Shown piece by piece: positions 1 through 12,387 of a DNA stretch of 64,000 bases. The notes beneath the pieces are model-generated. The model was not told the origin of the DNA and did no database searches. It saw nothing but the letters and a program-made list of their open reading frames with translations. Origin of the DNA: Budorcas taxicolor (Eukaryota > Chordata > Mammalia > Artiodactyla > Bovidae); the NCBI RefSeq assembly GCF_023091745.1, contig NC_068926.1, forward strand, positions 42,494,001-42,558,000, given 5' to 3'. How positions within the stretch are numbered: position 1 is the stretch's first letter; each line of letters opens with the position of its first letter. Position numbers and translations under genes: made by a program.

Positions 1-57
1 AGTCATCTTTCTATAGAGAGAACTCTCACACACAGCCCAAGTTGGTGGGGGAACAGA

Positions 58-340
58 CTCTTGTATCAGTTTGCCAGGGCTTGCCATAAGCCCAGTAAAC
101 AGCCAAAAATACCACAGCCAGGGTGGCTAAGACATCAAAGGTTTATTTTCTCCCAGTTTTGGAGATTAGAAGTCTGAGGTCAAAGCGTGGGTATTTTTGG
201 CTTCTTTTGAGGACTCTCTTCTTGGCTTACATGTGGCAGCCTTGCCTCCTTGCTGTGTCTTCATGCCGTCTTTCCCATCACTTCCCTATTGGTGTCTACA
301 TGTGGCAAAACTAACCAAATCATAAACTTAAAATAAACAA
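58..340 (-). mobile_element. MaLR-type LTR (MLT1/MST-like) fragment, antisense
   Basis: Reads as the reverse complement of the 3' part of mammalian MaLR LTRs: GTATCAGTTTGCCAGGG, TACCACAGCCAGGGTGGCT and GGTTTATTTTCTCCCAGTTT are the inverted ends with the antisense AATAAA-type signal. Divergence is high, as expected for an old copy. The subfamily is uncertain. Confidence 0.6.
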
Positions 341-2040
341 ATTAACTGTGCATCGATGTAATACAATGAATTATTTAAATTAAAAACAATCTCCAATGAA
401 CTCTTCTGCTCATCCCATTCTAGTTACAGTTATTGCTTTGCTACTAGCATTGATTTTATCAAGTTCAGCAATAATCTCCATGATCCCAAATCCAATGTGT
501 TCTTTATCCAGTTCCTATAGATGCTACCTTACCTCCTTCCTTACCTCTAACAACTGATATCATGTACTTTCCCCAGCTCTCCTGACAACATCTGTATTTA
601 TTACACCTCACAAGTCTGGGTCTTCTTAGACCCCTTTTCTCAATTGTTCTTCTCAACCCAAAGTCTACATATTAGAAGTTCTTGGGGCTTCATCTTAGCT
701 AGGTCTTCCAGAATCTAGCACAGTGTCTGACACACATAGTCAATGTATGTTGAAAGAAGGAGGAAATAAAATACTGAAAATACAAGCCCAGAATATCTCT
801 GTATCAATACAGTATTGTGATTCATGGCCTGGAAAAGGGTATCTTTCTAGGATGTTAAGCATGGCATGTGAAAGTGAATTTATTTCTCTGTCCACTCATC
901 CTAAAAATGATTTTGGTCAGCATATTCAAATCAAATTTATCCATGATGTAGTCCAAATCCTCTTTATGATTTTTTATGTTATAAAGGGTAATAAACATCC
1001 AGTAAGTGACAGAGCTATGATTAGAGCCAGATCAGACTGTCTTTACAGCCTAATTATGTGTAAGCATTTTTAAAGGAAAAGAAAAGTTGTAGTTTATTCT
1101 TAAAAACTCAGCTATGTATATTGTTCCAACTAACTACATTTTCCTTGAGAAGAAAAATAGGAAACATATGACTTTAAACAATATTTAAAATGTGATGTCT
1201 AATTTTCTACAGTTTTTAAAAGTTGGGTAGTAATATTTAAATTTACATATAACAATGGTTGCTTTTTCTTTCAAAATATGACCAACAGTCACCATAGTAA
1301 CAGATACAGAGTCTCCTGTATGTGCCTCCTGGTGCCATCAATGTGAATAATCACACAATATTAGATTCAGAAAAAGGCAAAGAACAAATCCATAGCAGAA
1401 TGTCAGGAGGTAAGTTTTAATAATTGCAGTACTTTTAATTTGCATTTAAGTCTAGCAATATTAATATTCATTATTATGAAATAATGATAAAGGAAGTGTT
1501 CCCTTTTTAGTCTAGATAATATTAATACAAACATAATTTGCATATGTATAGAAGAACAGACTGAAGCATCAATCAATATCCTTTTATACTGCTCCATGGA
1601 GTTCAGACATCACAGACAGGCTTGTTACTGCAGAACCAGCAGCAGAAGCCAAAACAGAAAGTGGCTCTGTCACTTTGTAACTCATATGTGTATTAAAAGA
1701 TAATGACCAAAGGCTGTGTAAAAGTCCTAACTTGTTCAACACTTGAAGAGTAATTTGTATAATAGATTTTTTAAAAGACACTGAAATTCTGATTATAAGA
1801 TCTTTATCTTTTCCTTTGGTAGCTTTTTTTCCTTCCTTCTCTTTTTAGATTCCATATTCTTTCCCCATGCTTCCCAATAAGTTTTTGTTGTAAACATCCG
1901 AAAATTTTAGAGTGATGTATACTCTGCCTCTGGTCAGAAAAGTCTTTAAGGCCCAGGTCAGCAAGTCTCTAACAAATCAAGACTACTCTGATGTAATGTT
2001 CAGCTAAGTAGAATCTTTCTGGATACAGGTTGTTTCCTTT
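341..2040. other. Unassigned intergenic DNA
   Basis: AT-rich sequence with only chance open frames. I see no repeat, exon or RNA gene that I can name. Confidence 0.5.
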
Positions 2041-2042
2041 TA

Positions 2043-2063
2043 AAGAAAAAAAAAAAAAAAAAG
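2043..2063 (+). repeat. A-tract
   Basis: Uninterrupted run of about 17 adenines after TTTAAAG. It may be the tail of a degraded retroelement, but no body is recognisable before it. Confidence 0.7.
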
Positions 2064-2164
2064 ATTTTTGAAGATGCAATTGTCTCCCCGAAAGAAAGAC
2101 TATGAGAATAGATTTTTTTTTTCCTAGTAAAAAAGAGGCAAATTGGACATTGGGAATCAGCAAA

Positions 2165-2390
2165 TGTTGGAAGAAGAATCTTGAAATCAACCAGGTAAAC
2201 TTTCAGCTTTGCAGCTATAAAACTGAGGAAGTTAACTTCTATCAATTGTGGGTACTTACCATAGTAACGTGATGCTCTGTAATAAATTAGTATCCTACCC
2301 CAGCATTTGATACACTGTAAAACCTTTTAAAATCTTTCAAAATTACATTACCAATGAAAGCTTCCCCCCAGTTTCAGAAATATAAGATAC
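2165..2390 (+). repeat. Local tandem duplication, copy 1
   Basis: A segment beginning TGTTGGAAGAAGAATCTTG and ending in GTTTCAGAAATATAAGATA recurs 558-559 bases downstream with about a dozen differences over about 226 bases (about 95% identity). The segment does not resemble a known repeat family, so this looks like a local duplication and not two insertions. Confidence 0.9.
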
Positions 2391-2540
2391 CTTTCATTTG
2401 TGAAGTTTTGTGTCTGATCAACTTCACGAGGTACATTTATATGGAGCAGTGGTTGGAAGCGCCATACCACATCAGTTGCAAACACATCATTTCAGCATCT
2501 GCGCAGTGAAAGGAATAAAGAAAATACCATAAACAGCAGT

Positions 2541-2628
2541 TTTATTTATTTTTATTCAAGTATAGTTGATTTACAATGTTACATTAGTTTCAGGTGTACA
2601 ACACAGTGATTCAGCTTTTTTATAGATT
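2541..2628 (-). mobile_element. L1 3' end fragment, antisense
   Basis: TTTATTTATTTTTATTC, AGTATAGTTGATTTACAATG and GTTTCAGGTGTACAACACAG are the reverse complement of the artiodactyl L1 3' UTR end with its A-tail. Truncated after about 80 bases where a SINE fragment begins. Confidence 0.8.
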
Positions 2629-2629
2629 A

Positions 2630-2722
2630 TGTGTTACTCACTCAGTCGTGCCCCCACGACTCTTTGTGACCCCATGGACTGTAGCCACCAGCCTCCTCTG
2701 TCCATGGAATTCTCCAGGCAAT
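2630..2722 (-). mobile_element. Bov-tA SINE fragment, antisense, truncated
   Basis: CACTCAGTCGTG, GACCCCATGGACTGTAGCC and TCCATGGAATTCTCCAGGCAA are the reverse complement of the Bov-tA tail. The element stops exactly where duplication copy 2 begins, so the tRNA-related head was lost at that junction. Confidence 0.85.
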
Positions 2723-2949
2723 TGTTGGAAAAAGAATCTTGAAATCAACCAGGTGAACTTTCAGCTTTGCAGCTACAGAAACTGAGGAAGTTAACTTCTA
2801 TCAATTGTGGGTACTTACCATAGTAACGTGATGCTCTGTAATAAATTAGTATCCTGCCCCAGCATTTGGTACACTGTAAGACATTTTAAAATCTTTCCAA
2901 ATTACATTACTAATGAAAGCTCCCTCCCAGTTTCAGAAATATAAGACAT
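2723..2949 (+). repeat. Local tandem duplication, copy 2
   Basis: Second copy of the 226-base segment at 2,165-2,390. Most differences are transitions. The left boundary abuts the truncated SINE and the right boundary is lost after ATATAAGACATC. Confidence 0.9.
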
Positions 2950-3117
2950 CATGTGCTGCCATTCTCTTCTTCAGTGATAAACAAGATTTTTAGGTCATAA
3001 CAAACAATTCATTTTTATGAACTTAGAGTAATTATATTTTATCTAACCTCAAGGAAGTTTTTTCATTACAGTGTTATGAATTAATTTATTATAAGAATAG
3101 AATCTCAGCCTGTATGC

Positions 3118-3300
3118 TTAAATTTATTTTTGGTTAAGTATAATTGATTTACAATGTTGTGTTAATTTCAGGTGTATAATGAAGTTATTCAGTTATACAT
3201 TCATAAATATCTATATTTATATCTATATATATTCTTTTTCACATTCTTTCCCCTTATAGGTTATTAAAAATATTGATTATAGTTCCCTACTTGCTGGTTT
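3118..3300 (-). mobile_element. L1 3' end fragment, antisense
   Basis: TATAATTGATTTACAATG, AATTTCAGGTGTATAATG, TTCTTTTTCACATTCTTTCC and TATAGTTCCCTACTTGCT follow the order of the antisense L1 3' UTR. Confidence 0.75.
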
Positions 3301-4689
3301 TAAAGTAACGAATTGGTGTTAGATAAGACAAAAAATCATGAAGTGGTATGTCTGGTTCATTCCATGGCCGTTTATTTTTTAAGATATTAACTCAGAGTCG
3401 AAGTCTAAGTTTTCACATTAAAATTAATTTCCCAAAGCACATGAAATGCAAAGGGAACTGTCATTTGGTAAAATTACTTTACATATGAATCTTCTTAAAA
3501 CAGAGATCCTTCATATCCCATTTTATTTAGATCACTAACTCTTAAAAGTTCTTTCACACAGGCAGCAACAGTCAGCAATTAAAACCACATCCTTTCACAC
3601 ACATACACATTTTAAATAGTAACACACAAACTTTAAAATCTAAAAATAAAAAAAGCAAAGAATTTCATTTGACATCATACTTTGATGTCATGAAGAAGAT
3701 ACTCTCATAAAAGTTATTTTCCAAAATGATGACATCTTGGATATAACAGATTGGCTATTAAATAGAGTCTTGGGAACCAACTGTTACATAAGATTTTTCG
3801 ATCATAAGGAGTTAACTCTGTGTAAACCAGTCAAGCAATGAATATGGGCTGTTGGCCAGGCTTTAGAAATAACCTTGTAATATTGGCATGAGTATCACCA
3901 TACGATTTATTAAAAGGCAGATTCTGCATTGATTCCAGTTTGGAAAGTGTTTCCTTTTTTTTTTTTTTTAGCTCATCAAATACATAAAATTATATGAATA
4001 ATTTCACATAGGTGTGAACTTAGACATTAGTACAGCTTGACTCCTGTTTTCCATAATTTAGCTCTTTCATTTATAAGCTCCCCAACTCTGACTGACAGCC
4101 AAGCCAGAAAATGAACTCCACATGGTTCTAGTCTCTCATTGTATCAAGAGCTGAGCTTCATTCATTTTTTCCTTCCATGAAGATTTATCATGGGTGTAAC
4201 TGCATTTGGCTTCTTCATACTTTTGTTAATTTCACTTACCAGCTATTACAAGATGTGTTAAACATGGAACTGCACCCACTCAGTGTTAAGTGCTGCCATG
4301 GTGAGATGGGAAAGGGGTGGAAAACACAATTCCTTCCATTGAAGAGTTTATATGGAGGGTACATCAACAAAATTAGAGGATGTAATCATTAATTTGGGTG
4401 CAGTGAGGTTAAGGATTTGTCCTGGAAAGTTTTGGGGAAGATGAGACTTCCCCTGGTGATGTAACCTGTGGTGGCATGTAAAGCAGAGGAGAGGGAAAGA
4501 CTTCTTTAGTTAGCCAAAAATATTACTTAGTATTATCTTCATTTTAACACACCATTAATGATAAAACTCTCTATTGAATTAATAACAGCTTTTTGGAGAG
4601 AAAAAAAATGATGTTAGCTTGTACTTCTGACTTCAGTGTTTGGATTGTGACTGGGCATATTCATGGCCTTCGGTACTGGTTGAACACTT
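3301..4689. other. Unassigned intergenic DNA
   Basis: AT-rich; includes a T-run at about 3,953-3,969. No gene or named repeat seen. Confidence 0.5.
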
Positions 4690-4816
4690 TCTGTTAGAGA
4701 CAGCGTGATGGCTGAATGCAGAGATTTGAGATAGACGTGCCAAGTTCAAGACCCAGCTCTGCTAACGACCACGTGAGTAGTCTTAGGCCAATAGCCTCTC
4801 TGTTTTTACTGTTTCC
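4690..4816 (+). mobile_element. MIR SINE, first part (interrupted)
   Basis: GACAGCGTGATGGCTGAATG, TTCAAGACCCAGCTCTGCTAACG and GTAGTCTTAGGCCAATAGCCTCTCTG follow the MIR consensus from its tRNA-like head through the core. The element resumes at 5,421 after two younger insertions. Confidence 0.75.
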
Positions 4817-5025
4817 CTATGAAAGTGCTAGTCACTCAGTCGTGTCCGTCTCTTTGCACCCCCACGTAGCCTGCCAGGTTCCTCTGTCCAAGGAATTCTC
4901 TAGGCAAGAATGCTGCAGTCGGTAGTCATTCCTTTCTCCAGGAGCTCTTCCAGATCCAGGGATCAAACCCAGGTCTCCCACACTGCAGGCAGATTCTTTA
5001 CTGTCTGAGCCAGCAGGGAAGCCTA
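4817..5025 (-). mobile_element. Bov-tA SINE, antisense
   Basis: Starts with AGTCACTCAGTCGTGTCCG and ends with the inverted head GAGCCAGCAGGGAAGCC. Both the tail and the tRNA-derived head are present. Inserted into the MIR. Confidence 0.92.
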
Positions 5026-5062
5026 GCAAATACTGGTTAATACACCCATCTCAGACAGAGAA

Positions 5063-5418
5063 AGACAAATGCCACAGGATATCACTTATACGTGGAATCC
5101 AAAATATGACGCAAATGGACATATCTATGAAACAGAAACAGACTCACAGTCACAGAGAACAGGCTTGTGGTTGCCAAGGGGGATGGGAGGTGGGGGAGGG
5201 ATGGACTGGAAGTTTGAGCTTAGCAGATGCAAACTATTCTATCTATATAAGATGGATAAACAACAATGTCCTACTGTATTCAACTTCCTGCAATAAACCA
5301 TAATGTAAAAGAATATGAAAATGAATATATATATACATATATATGAATCACTTTGCTGTATAACAGAAATTAACACATTGTAAATCAACAATAGCTCAAT
5401 AAAATAAATTTAAAAATT
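5063..5418 (+). mobile_element. L1 3' UTR fragment
   Basis: CACTTATACGTGGAATCC, ACAGAAACAGACTCACAG, TGGTTGCCAAGGGGGATGGG and TTGTAAATCAACAATAGCTC, then AATAAAATAAA, give the end of ORF2, the 3' UTR and the polyadenylation signal in order. Contains an (AT)n-like tract at 5,323-5,345. Confidence 0.9.
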
Positions 5419-5420
5419 AC

Positions 5421-5530
5421 AGCGATCTCATATGTTTTTGGTGAGAATTAAGAAGTGAATAAACATGAAGTTGTTTTTAAAATAGTGTCTGGTACATAGG
5501 AGAGTTTACTATCATTATTTGGTAAGTGCA
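5421..5530 (+). mobile_element. MIR SINE, second part
   Basis: GCGATCTCATATG, GGTGAGAATTAAGAAG and AGTGTCTGGTACATAGG match the MIR 3' half. It continues the element cut at 4,816. Confidence 0.7.
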
Positions 5531-6734
5531 GTATGTTAAATACTGGGGAAAAAGAAGCTAAGAAAAAAAATGAAACAGAAGAAGTTCTAGGTTGAGTTAT
5601 CTGTAACTATGGAATGAGCATGAGAATAGAAGCAAAGACCAGCAAGTACTGTGTGAGACTGTGCCTCAGGAGTGTGAGACCTGGAGTGGAAAGAAGAGCA
5701 GATGATGCCCACGGAGAACACTTTTTCTCCCGCAGGCAAAGGGGAGGCTCAGATTTTTAGAGTAGGGATCAGGCTGTGATCAGCTTCGTGTTTAAACAGA
5801 TCAAGCTCGTCTGAGGACGGTTTGCAGGAAGATGAGTGGCCCAGGCAGAGGGCAGTCTTTAGGCACAGATAATGCTGGAAGACAGATTGCATCAGAGGTG
5901 GACACAAACACACGTGAGGATGACTGGAGGCACCAAATCAGGGTGAACTCCCTGAGGGCAGTGATCCTGCCTCTTACCCACCTTGTGATTTCTTGGGACC
6001 AGAAACATCATCAGTGGTCTTGACAGATTGCTGTCTTGGTCAAGTCCGTGATGATCTTGAGGTCACTGCTAACCGAAACTGTCTTCCACGCACAATGTTC
6101 ACCTTACCCGAGAAACTAGTAAGTCATCTCACTACCTTTGCTTTTCCTCCTTTTGTCCTTCAGAAACTTATTTGAATGCATGTTATAGGTTTCCTTCATC
6201 ACAAGTTGTCAGAACCAACGACAGTGTAATGGCGATTTTATGGCAGGGTTTTATCACTAAGAATCAGGGCAACAGACCCTTTTTTCCTTCAGATGATTTC
6301 AAAAGGTTCATTTCTCATATCTATTGCCACTAAAGAAGGCATTCCATCTAAGACACTGTGATGCTTTCCTTGACTAAGTGTCTCATTCCTGTAGCCTTGG
6401 GGCACGGTCCTTTTGATGTGAGACCAAAATCAGAATGATGTCCTGTTTGTTGTCGGCAGTAGAATTTTAAGTTACATATTTCTGATTAGAATGGTGTGGA
6501 GTTATAAAATAAACCCCCAGTGCTCAACAGAAATGGATATTTCGTAAGTTTGAAATGTCTGTTTGAAGTCACTCCACACCTAGCACTGTGCTCGGTGGTG
6601 TGGAGAAATGGGAATGAGAGGTTTAAAGCGCCAGCTCTGGAAGCAGGTACCCGCCTCCCAATTCTGACTTCAATACTCATGCAGGAAACTGGCCTCTGTG
6701 CACCAGTGCCCAAGGGAATCTCAGAGACAGAGTT
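5531..6734. other. Unassigned intergenic DNA
   Basis: No gene or clear repeat. The LTR that follows may begin somewhat earlier than 6,735. Confidence 0.45.
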
Positions 6735-7090
6735 TGGGTGAACTAGAAAAGAATTAGCTTTACTACTTTTCCAGGCAAAGGGAAACACAGCAGGCTCCTG
6801 CCTTTGAAAACTGTCTCAACCCTGGAGGATTTGGTGAGGAATTTTATAGCAATGGTTTAAGGATGGAGCTGCTGCTAGGATGATAAGATCAGGGTGTGTG
6901 CAGGGCCTACACTCCTTTCATCTGGCTTCAGGAGGGTTCTTGATGAGGTTCAAGGTTATCAAATTGTGACTTTCACTTTCTCTCTGGAACATCCAACAGT
7001 TTGTGAGGGTTATAGCTCCACACAAGAACTCAAAGATATTGTTATGTATATCCTTGAGGAGGAACCAGGACCCTGACCCAAGTCTGCACT
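6735..7090 (-). mobile_element. Endogenous retrovirus solo LTR-like element, antisense
   Basis: GTGAACTAGAAAAGAATTAGC, GAGGAATTTTATAGCAATGG and AATTGTGACTTTCACTTTC have the layout of antisense ruminant LTRs. Only an LTR-like unit is seen, with no gag, pol or env beside it. The family is uncertain. Confidence 0.45.
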
Positions 7091-7287
7091 ATTGATTCTT
7101 GGCTGCTCTTCCCACACCTGTGCATCTTCTCAGTTATCTGATTAGCAACTATGAGAATGTGCCTTTTGGGACTCAGGTCATGGGTCATGGAGTCTGTTCC
7201 TTACAAACATGAAACAGGGGACAGAAAGGCTTCTTTGCCCAGGGACCCCACAGGGTTCTGCTCGGTTTCACTTCTTATAAATATGTG

Positions 7288-7430
7288 TCTCTGCTCAAGT
7301 TACAGAACCTTCCTGGGCCTCAGTTTCTCATCTTTAAAAAGAGGATTCTATGAATTTTTATGCATGGAGTTGCACTTAATAATCAGTAGAAGACTCCAAT
7401 GTAGAGTTCATCATTGTGAACATTTCAATT
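7288..7430 (+). mobile_element. MIR SINE fragment
   Basis: CAAGTTACAGAACCTTCCTGG then CCTCAGTTTCTCATCTTTAAAA is the conserved MIR core motif. The 3' part is diverged and the end uncertain. Confidence 0.7.
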
Positions 7431-8780
7431 AAAAAAAAATGTAGTGATGTAACAACCATTCCCCCAGATGTAAATGAAAGTGTGCAGGTTACTCTGCTTC
7501 ACTGACTAGGTGACAGTCGGTTCATACACCGGACCACACAGAGCCTGAAGGATGAGACATTTCTTTCCCCTTAGCAGAGCTGAGAACACTGAACGTGCGT
7601 TTACACAGAAATGATCATCTTGGAACAGAAATCTCGGTAGGCAGGAAGATAGCGATATTAGGACAAGTTTTGAATTTCTTGAAAGAATGTTTTTAACAGA
7701 TGCATAGTTTAATCATTTGCTTCAATTAGTATGAATAATAGTGGCTAGAATAATTGGCTGATTCTCACATTGTTCTGTTCAGTTTTATGTGTGTCTAAAA
7801 TGTTGTTCAAGAAAGAAAAGAATGTAAAGAATTTTTTCTCTTACTGTCCATTGGAACAAAAATGGATACTCTGAGTATCTTTTCGTATGGTATATCCCTT
7901 CCGATATGGATCTCGGGAATTAGAATTTCAATTGAAGACATTTTCCTGTCTGAGGGCTTAACAGGTCACTGGTTCCTTCTTGCCTTTGGGCTTCGAATAA
8001 CTTCAGCCAATCTAAAAACACCTTCATAAAAGTATCAATGAAAATGCAAATCTGCCTTGTCAGAGGACTCAACAAAAACCCTCGGCCAGAAACTTTGAAT
8101 TAGAAACACGTGAAGGGATACACACAGGAACAGTGTGCATGAGCGAAGGCTAGGCTCTGACACCTAGAGTTCATCATGAATTGATTCTTCAAAGGGAACA
8201 ACTGGGAAAACACTGTATTTCTTCCCAGCCCTGATGCTTTCGTTCAGTAGCAATCGTGAGCAGGAGGAGAGGAATGATAATTCATTCCCTTTGTCTTCAA
8301 AGACGAAGAGATAGATTCTCTGACATAACTGCCCACAGATGGTGGAGGCTGAGGCATTAGCTGGATGACTAACTTGGCCAGCGTAAACAGGATACTTGGG
8401 CTAGCCCACGCTTTGGGTGGGCTTCCACCCCAGGCCAGCTTTCTGATGCCTTAGTCATCATCTCTGCCTCCAGTAACCCAGATTCAGTGTGGCTCAAACC
8501 TTTTATGTAGGCTGTTCCAGAAGGATAGCTGTCTTAGTGCTGTGCTCTTAAATATGTGGGAAAGTCTAAGTACCCCAGGGTCTCCCCCAGGGCAAACATG
8601 GGGAGGGCAGTCATTGTGGAAAACTTAGGGAAGCATACAAAAGCTTCCCATAGGAATGCTCTTGTCCAAAACCCAGGGACTCTAGCGTCACATGAAAAGC
8701 ACAGGAGTCTAAGGGGAGCCCTGGGGACAAAGGTGATCTGTACTGGTCACCCATAGTGTCACCCTGGGCAAATTCTCCAT
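7431..8780. other. Unassigned intergenic DNA
   Basis: No ruminant SINE, L1 or LTR recognised; open frames are short and unconvincing. Confidence 0.5.
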
Positions 8781-8782
8781 TA

Positions 8783-8925
8783 ATTCTCCATTCCTCTGCA
8801 GCAACATGGGGAAGTTCTGGCTTTCCTTGAAGGACTGGTGGGAAGATGAAACGAGAAAATATATTTTAAGGTATCTAATAGTTCCTGGAACATGATCAAT
8901 GCTTCACAGGGTAAATTTGAACCTG
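8783..8925 (+). mobile_element. Possible diverged MIR fragment
   Basis: CCATTCCTCTGCAGCAACATGGGG, GAAGATGAAACGAG and TAGTTCCTGGAACATGATC track the MIR 3' half loosely. Needs an alignment to confirm. Confidence 0.4.
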
Positions 8926-10261
8926 AATGATTCTCCTCTTGTGTTTATTTACCCTGGGTTGACTTTTATTTAACTATCAGTCCTTTTGAGTTGTCTGTAG
9001 GAGGAAAACACGTGTTGTACCCTCCTAATTTTATGGAAGACCAGTAAAAGAGCATCCGGACAATGAACAAGCAGTGAAATGGTCCAGGGAGATGTGAAAA
9101 GCATCAAAGCTAACTGGGCTGATAAAAACAAAATTTGGAAAATAAAGCAATGCCTTAAAATGTCACACACTGCTTTAGAACAGAAGGGAGCAGGCACTTT
9201 TCTGACTACGACTATAAAGACGACAGACGGCTGACAGTCATAATCATCATAGAGAAAGGTTATGGAAAGTCCTTGAATTATCTTGAACTTCAAAAACAAT
9301 TGAGGTTACTTTAATGTTAGATGAGTTAAGCTCTATTTTCCTTCCTTCTAATCAACAATACTTTTTTAAACGTTCATGAAGTTGGGTACTGATGCTCTGG
9401 GCCTCTTTTACAAAGGCTGGCAGCCAAGGAAAGACTGCATTTGAAACAATGATTGCAAAGTGAGAGGGTCCTTCTCTCATGACCTTGGAAAGAAGGGAGT
9501 CACTGTCTGAGGAAGGAAGATCTGTAGCCATATCTTGACCCCTTTACTATGATTTGTCACCATGTGGACAGAAGCCTTCCTATCCTACACATGACTTCAG
9601 GCACGAGAAAAGTGACATTTATTGACTCGGGGATATGACCAAGCACAGTGTTTGATTCCTGGTCTCATTTTTAGGGGATTTCCCCCCCGCTTTAAGGATT
9701 TGTTAGAGATGCCACCGATGGAGCTCTAAGGATAGTAGGAGGTTGGACATTCATTTTGGGCTAATGGCAATAGAATTTCCTTATCATTTACAACTTGTTT
9801 GTGTACTATAGTTATATTTCTTTACCTTCAGACCAATCCTTGGCCTCTTTTGATGTTGTTCCCACGATATCAAACAAATATGAAATATTAAAATATGACT
9901 CCCACACATATTTTATTGTTTCCCTGAATGCAATACAATTCCTGATACTTGCATTAGTCAGTGATTTCCAGACTCCTTTTTTCTTCTCTCATTTTGGTTA
10001 TCAGTACATTTTTTCTTTCCCAACCAAGATCACAACAGATAAAACAGAACTTTTGTGCTTGACTGCACAAATTCAGGGAGAAGCCTCTGCTCATCATCTC
10101 TTGCCAGCCTCCAAGGCACCTCTGAGTTGAGGCCAGGAAACTTGTCCTAGTTCCATATCATCACAGAAGCACTGTTAAGTTTGAAAAGAACTGCCATCAT
10201 TATCTGTTGCATTCTAAAGAATTCTAAAGCAATTAGAGGATGGAGTTAAGAATCCAATGTG
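8926..10261. other. Unassigned intergenic DNA
   Basis: No recognised gene or repeat. The longest open frames (about 110 codons) resemble no protein I know. Confidence 0.5.
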
Positions 10262-10536
10262 CCTCTCTGTCTCCGAGGGGGAGGCGAGGAGGGGATGAAT
10301 TGAGAGAGCAGCACCGAGGTATATGCACTACCATGTGTAAAACAGACAGCAGGTGGGAGCTCATCATATACCACGGGGAGCTCAGCTCGGTGCTCTGTGA
10401 TAACCTAGGGGGTGGGATCGGGGGCTCGGAAGGGGACCTTAGAAGGAGGGGTTGTGCATGTACATACGGCGTACACACTTTGCTGTACAGCACAAACTAA
10501 CACAACATTGTAAAGCAATTATAATACAAAAAAAGA
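10262..10536 (+). mobile_element. L1 3' UTR fragment
   Basis: GATGAATTGAGAGAGCAGC, TATATGCACTACCATGTG, GGGAGCTCAGCTCGGTGCTC and AACACAACATTGTAAAGC, then an A-rich end, follow an artiodactyl L1 3' UTR variant with the characteristic G-rich block. Confidence 0.85.
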
Positions 10537-12387
10537 ATTCAGTGCAATTTTCTCCCGTAAAGAAAGGGGGCAGGAAGAAGTCTAGATTCAGGTTGTGCTA
10601 CTGCTAGCAGTAAGGCCCGACTAGGTCCCTGGTCTCTCATCTCCCAGGGAAATGACCTCTGGCTGTGGTGGTCCTAAGGTGATCAGGGCTCCTGTCTCTT
10701 TGGGGCTGTGTCTGGCTTCATTCTCCCTCGAGTTCTGAGTAGACCAGCACTTCTGAGATCTTGTAGAGTCTTTGCATGCTTCACCATGACTGTCAAAAGG
10801 AAAGAACAGCTTCACTTCAGTGGGAGAGGCCACAGAGCGCCACCCCAAGGCCTGTCCTTGTCACCGGTTTCTCTAGATCACACACCTTCAACTTCCCAAC
10901 CCCGGACTCTCCACCCTCAAAAAGCTGGATTTAGGATCCTTGGGAGCAGGATCCTAACACAACCCCCTGCCATCTGCTTCAGCAAGCCAACCTTTCTGAT
11001 AGCATTACCACACTGGTAAAGGGTGACTGATCTGGACCAACAAAATATAAGGAAAAGTGTGTTTTTATTTTTCCAGGTTGGAAAAGTAGAGTCTAAATAT
11101 ATCCTGAAATAGCCAGAGAAAGCATGGTCATATGTTTCTCCGGGTGGGGTAGTTGGAGAAACTGGAGAGAGGAAAGGATGATTCTAAGATTACTTCATTT
11201 CTTTTGTTTCCCCGCTAGAACAGTCTTTATCCCTGCTGTGATCTGTGGGCATTTACTTTGCTTACTAATGATACCCTCAGCTCCCAGCCTCATTTAAATC
11301 TATATAGAAGTGTTGCCAGTTAGTCATTTTGGATAGTAGTGGATACTTAGGTAGATCATAGGGCTCTGAACTTCAGAAACTCATGTTCAAATCACCTGCC
11401 ACTAAAATACTGAAAAGTTCTAGGAAAAGTCTTAATATCGTTTTGCACCTGTGTGTGTTACGATTAATTCCAAAGAAGAGGGAGGAAGAAAATTTGCAAT
11501 ATTTTATTTTCTGAGCAAAAACTCGTCCCCATAGTTTCTGCTCTCCTGAATGTTAAATGTCTAGTTGAATGGATAGTTGACTTTAAATGTTATTTCACTT
11601 CAAAAAGAATTTAGTAGTGACGTCCACCCTCCCTCCTCAAATTATCACTGCTCATAACCCAGTAACTTCTGGCATGTTCCTCACCAGGAATTTGTAGGTA
11701 GCACTCTCTGCATTCAGCCGGAGTGGGCACGCCTCCTGAATATTTAAGAAAACATGAAAACCACAAAGAATGTTCCCAATTATTTTCTCCTGGTTGGTGG
11801 AACAGATGCCTTTCCTCAAGGAAAATGCTTTAGGCCCAAACAAAGCCACATTCATTCAGAATCTATTGTTTAGTAATTGTGCAGACTTTGGATTATATAA
11901 AATCTTTCAATGCAAAGATCCCACTTTCCTAGGAAGGGTTTGTAAGCAGAATAGAGTAGGAAGACAGGCGGAGGATACAGTGTTAAAATAAACTTGCCAA
12001 GGGCAAGAGTAGTTCAGAAGACAGCAATTTAAGGACACTGGAGGGAACCCAGGCAATACAGATGTGGACATGGTCAGGTTTGGGGTCCTGTAGGAGCACC
12101 TGGCTGGCTTTAATTATAAGGCCAGTCTTAAAGCAATCTATAGAATATGGATGAGGTGAAACCCAGAGCTGGAGTATTATTCCTGATCACCTGTAACTTT
12201 TCAAATGCATCCTCCATACTGAAATTCTAGGGCAAATTTAAGTGACTCCAATAAAGAAACCTGCCAGTCAGGCAAGAGTATTTATTTATGACCCCTTCGG
12301 CCAGGTACTCTTCTGGCCGAGAGGAAATGATACAAAATAAAGGGCATCCTCACCCTTATGATCTCATGAAAGCAAATGGATTGAATT
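10537..12387. other. Unassigned intergenic DNA
   Basis: No gene, RNA or named repeat seen in this stretch. Confidence 0.5.

Noticed and set aside
8970..10130. Open frames of 109 and 111 codons
   Set aside because: Lengths expected by chance in this much sequence; no domain, no conserved motif.
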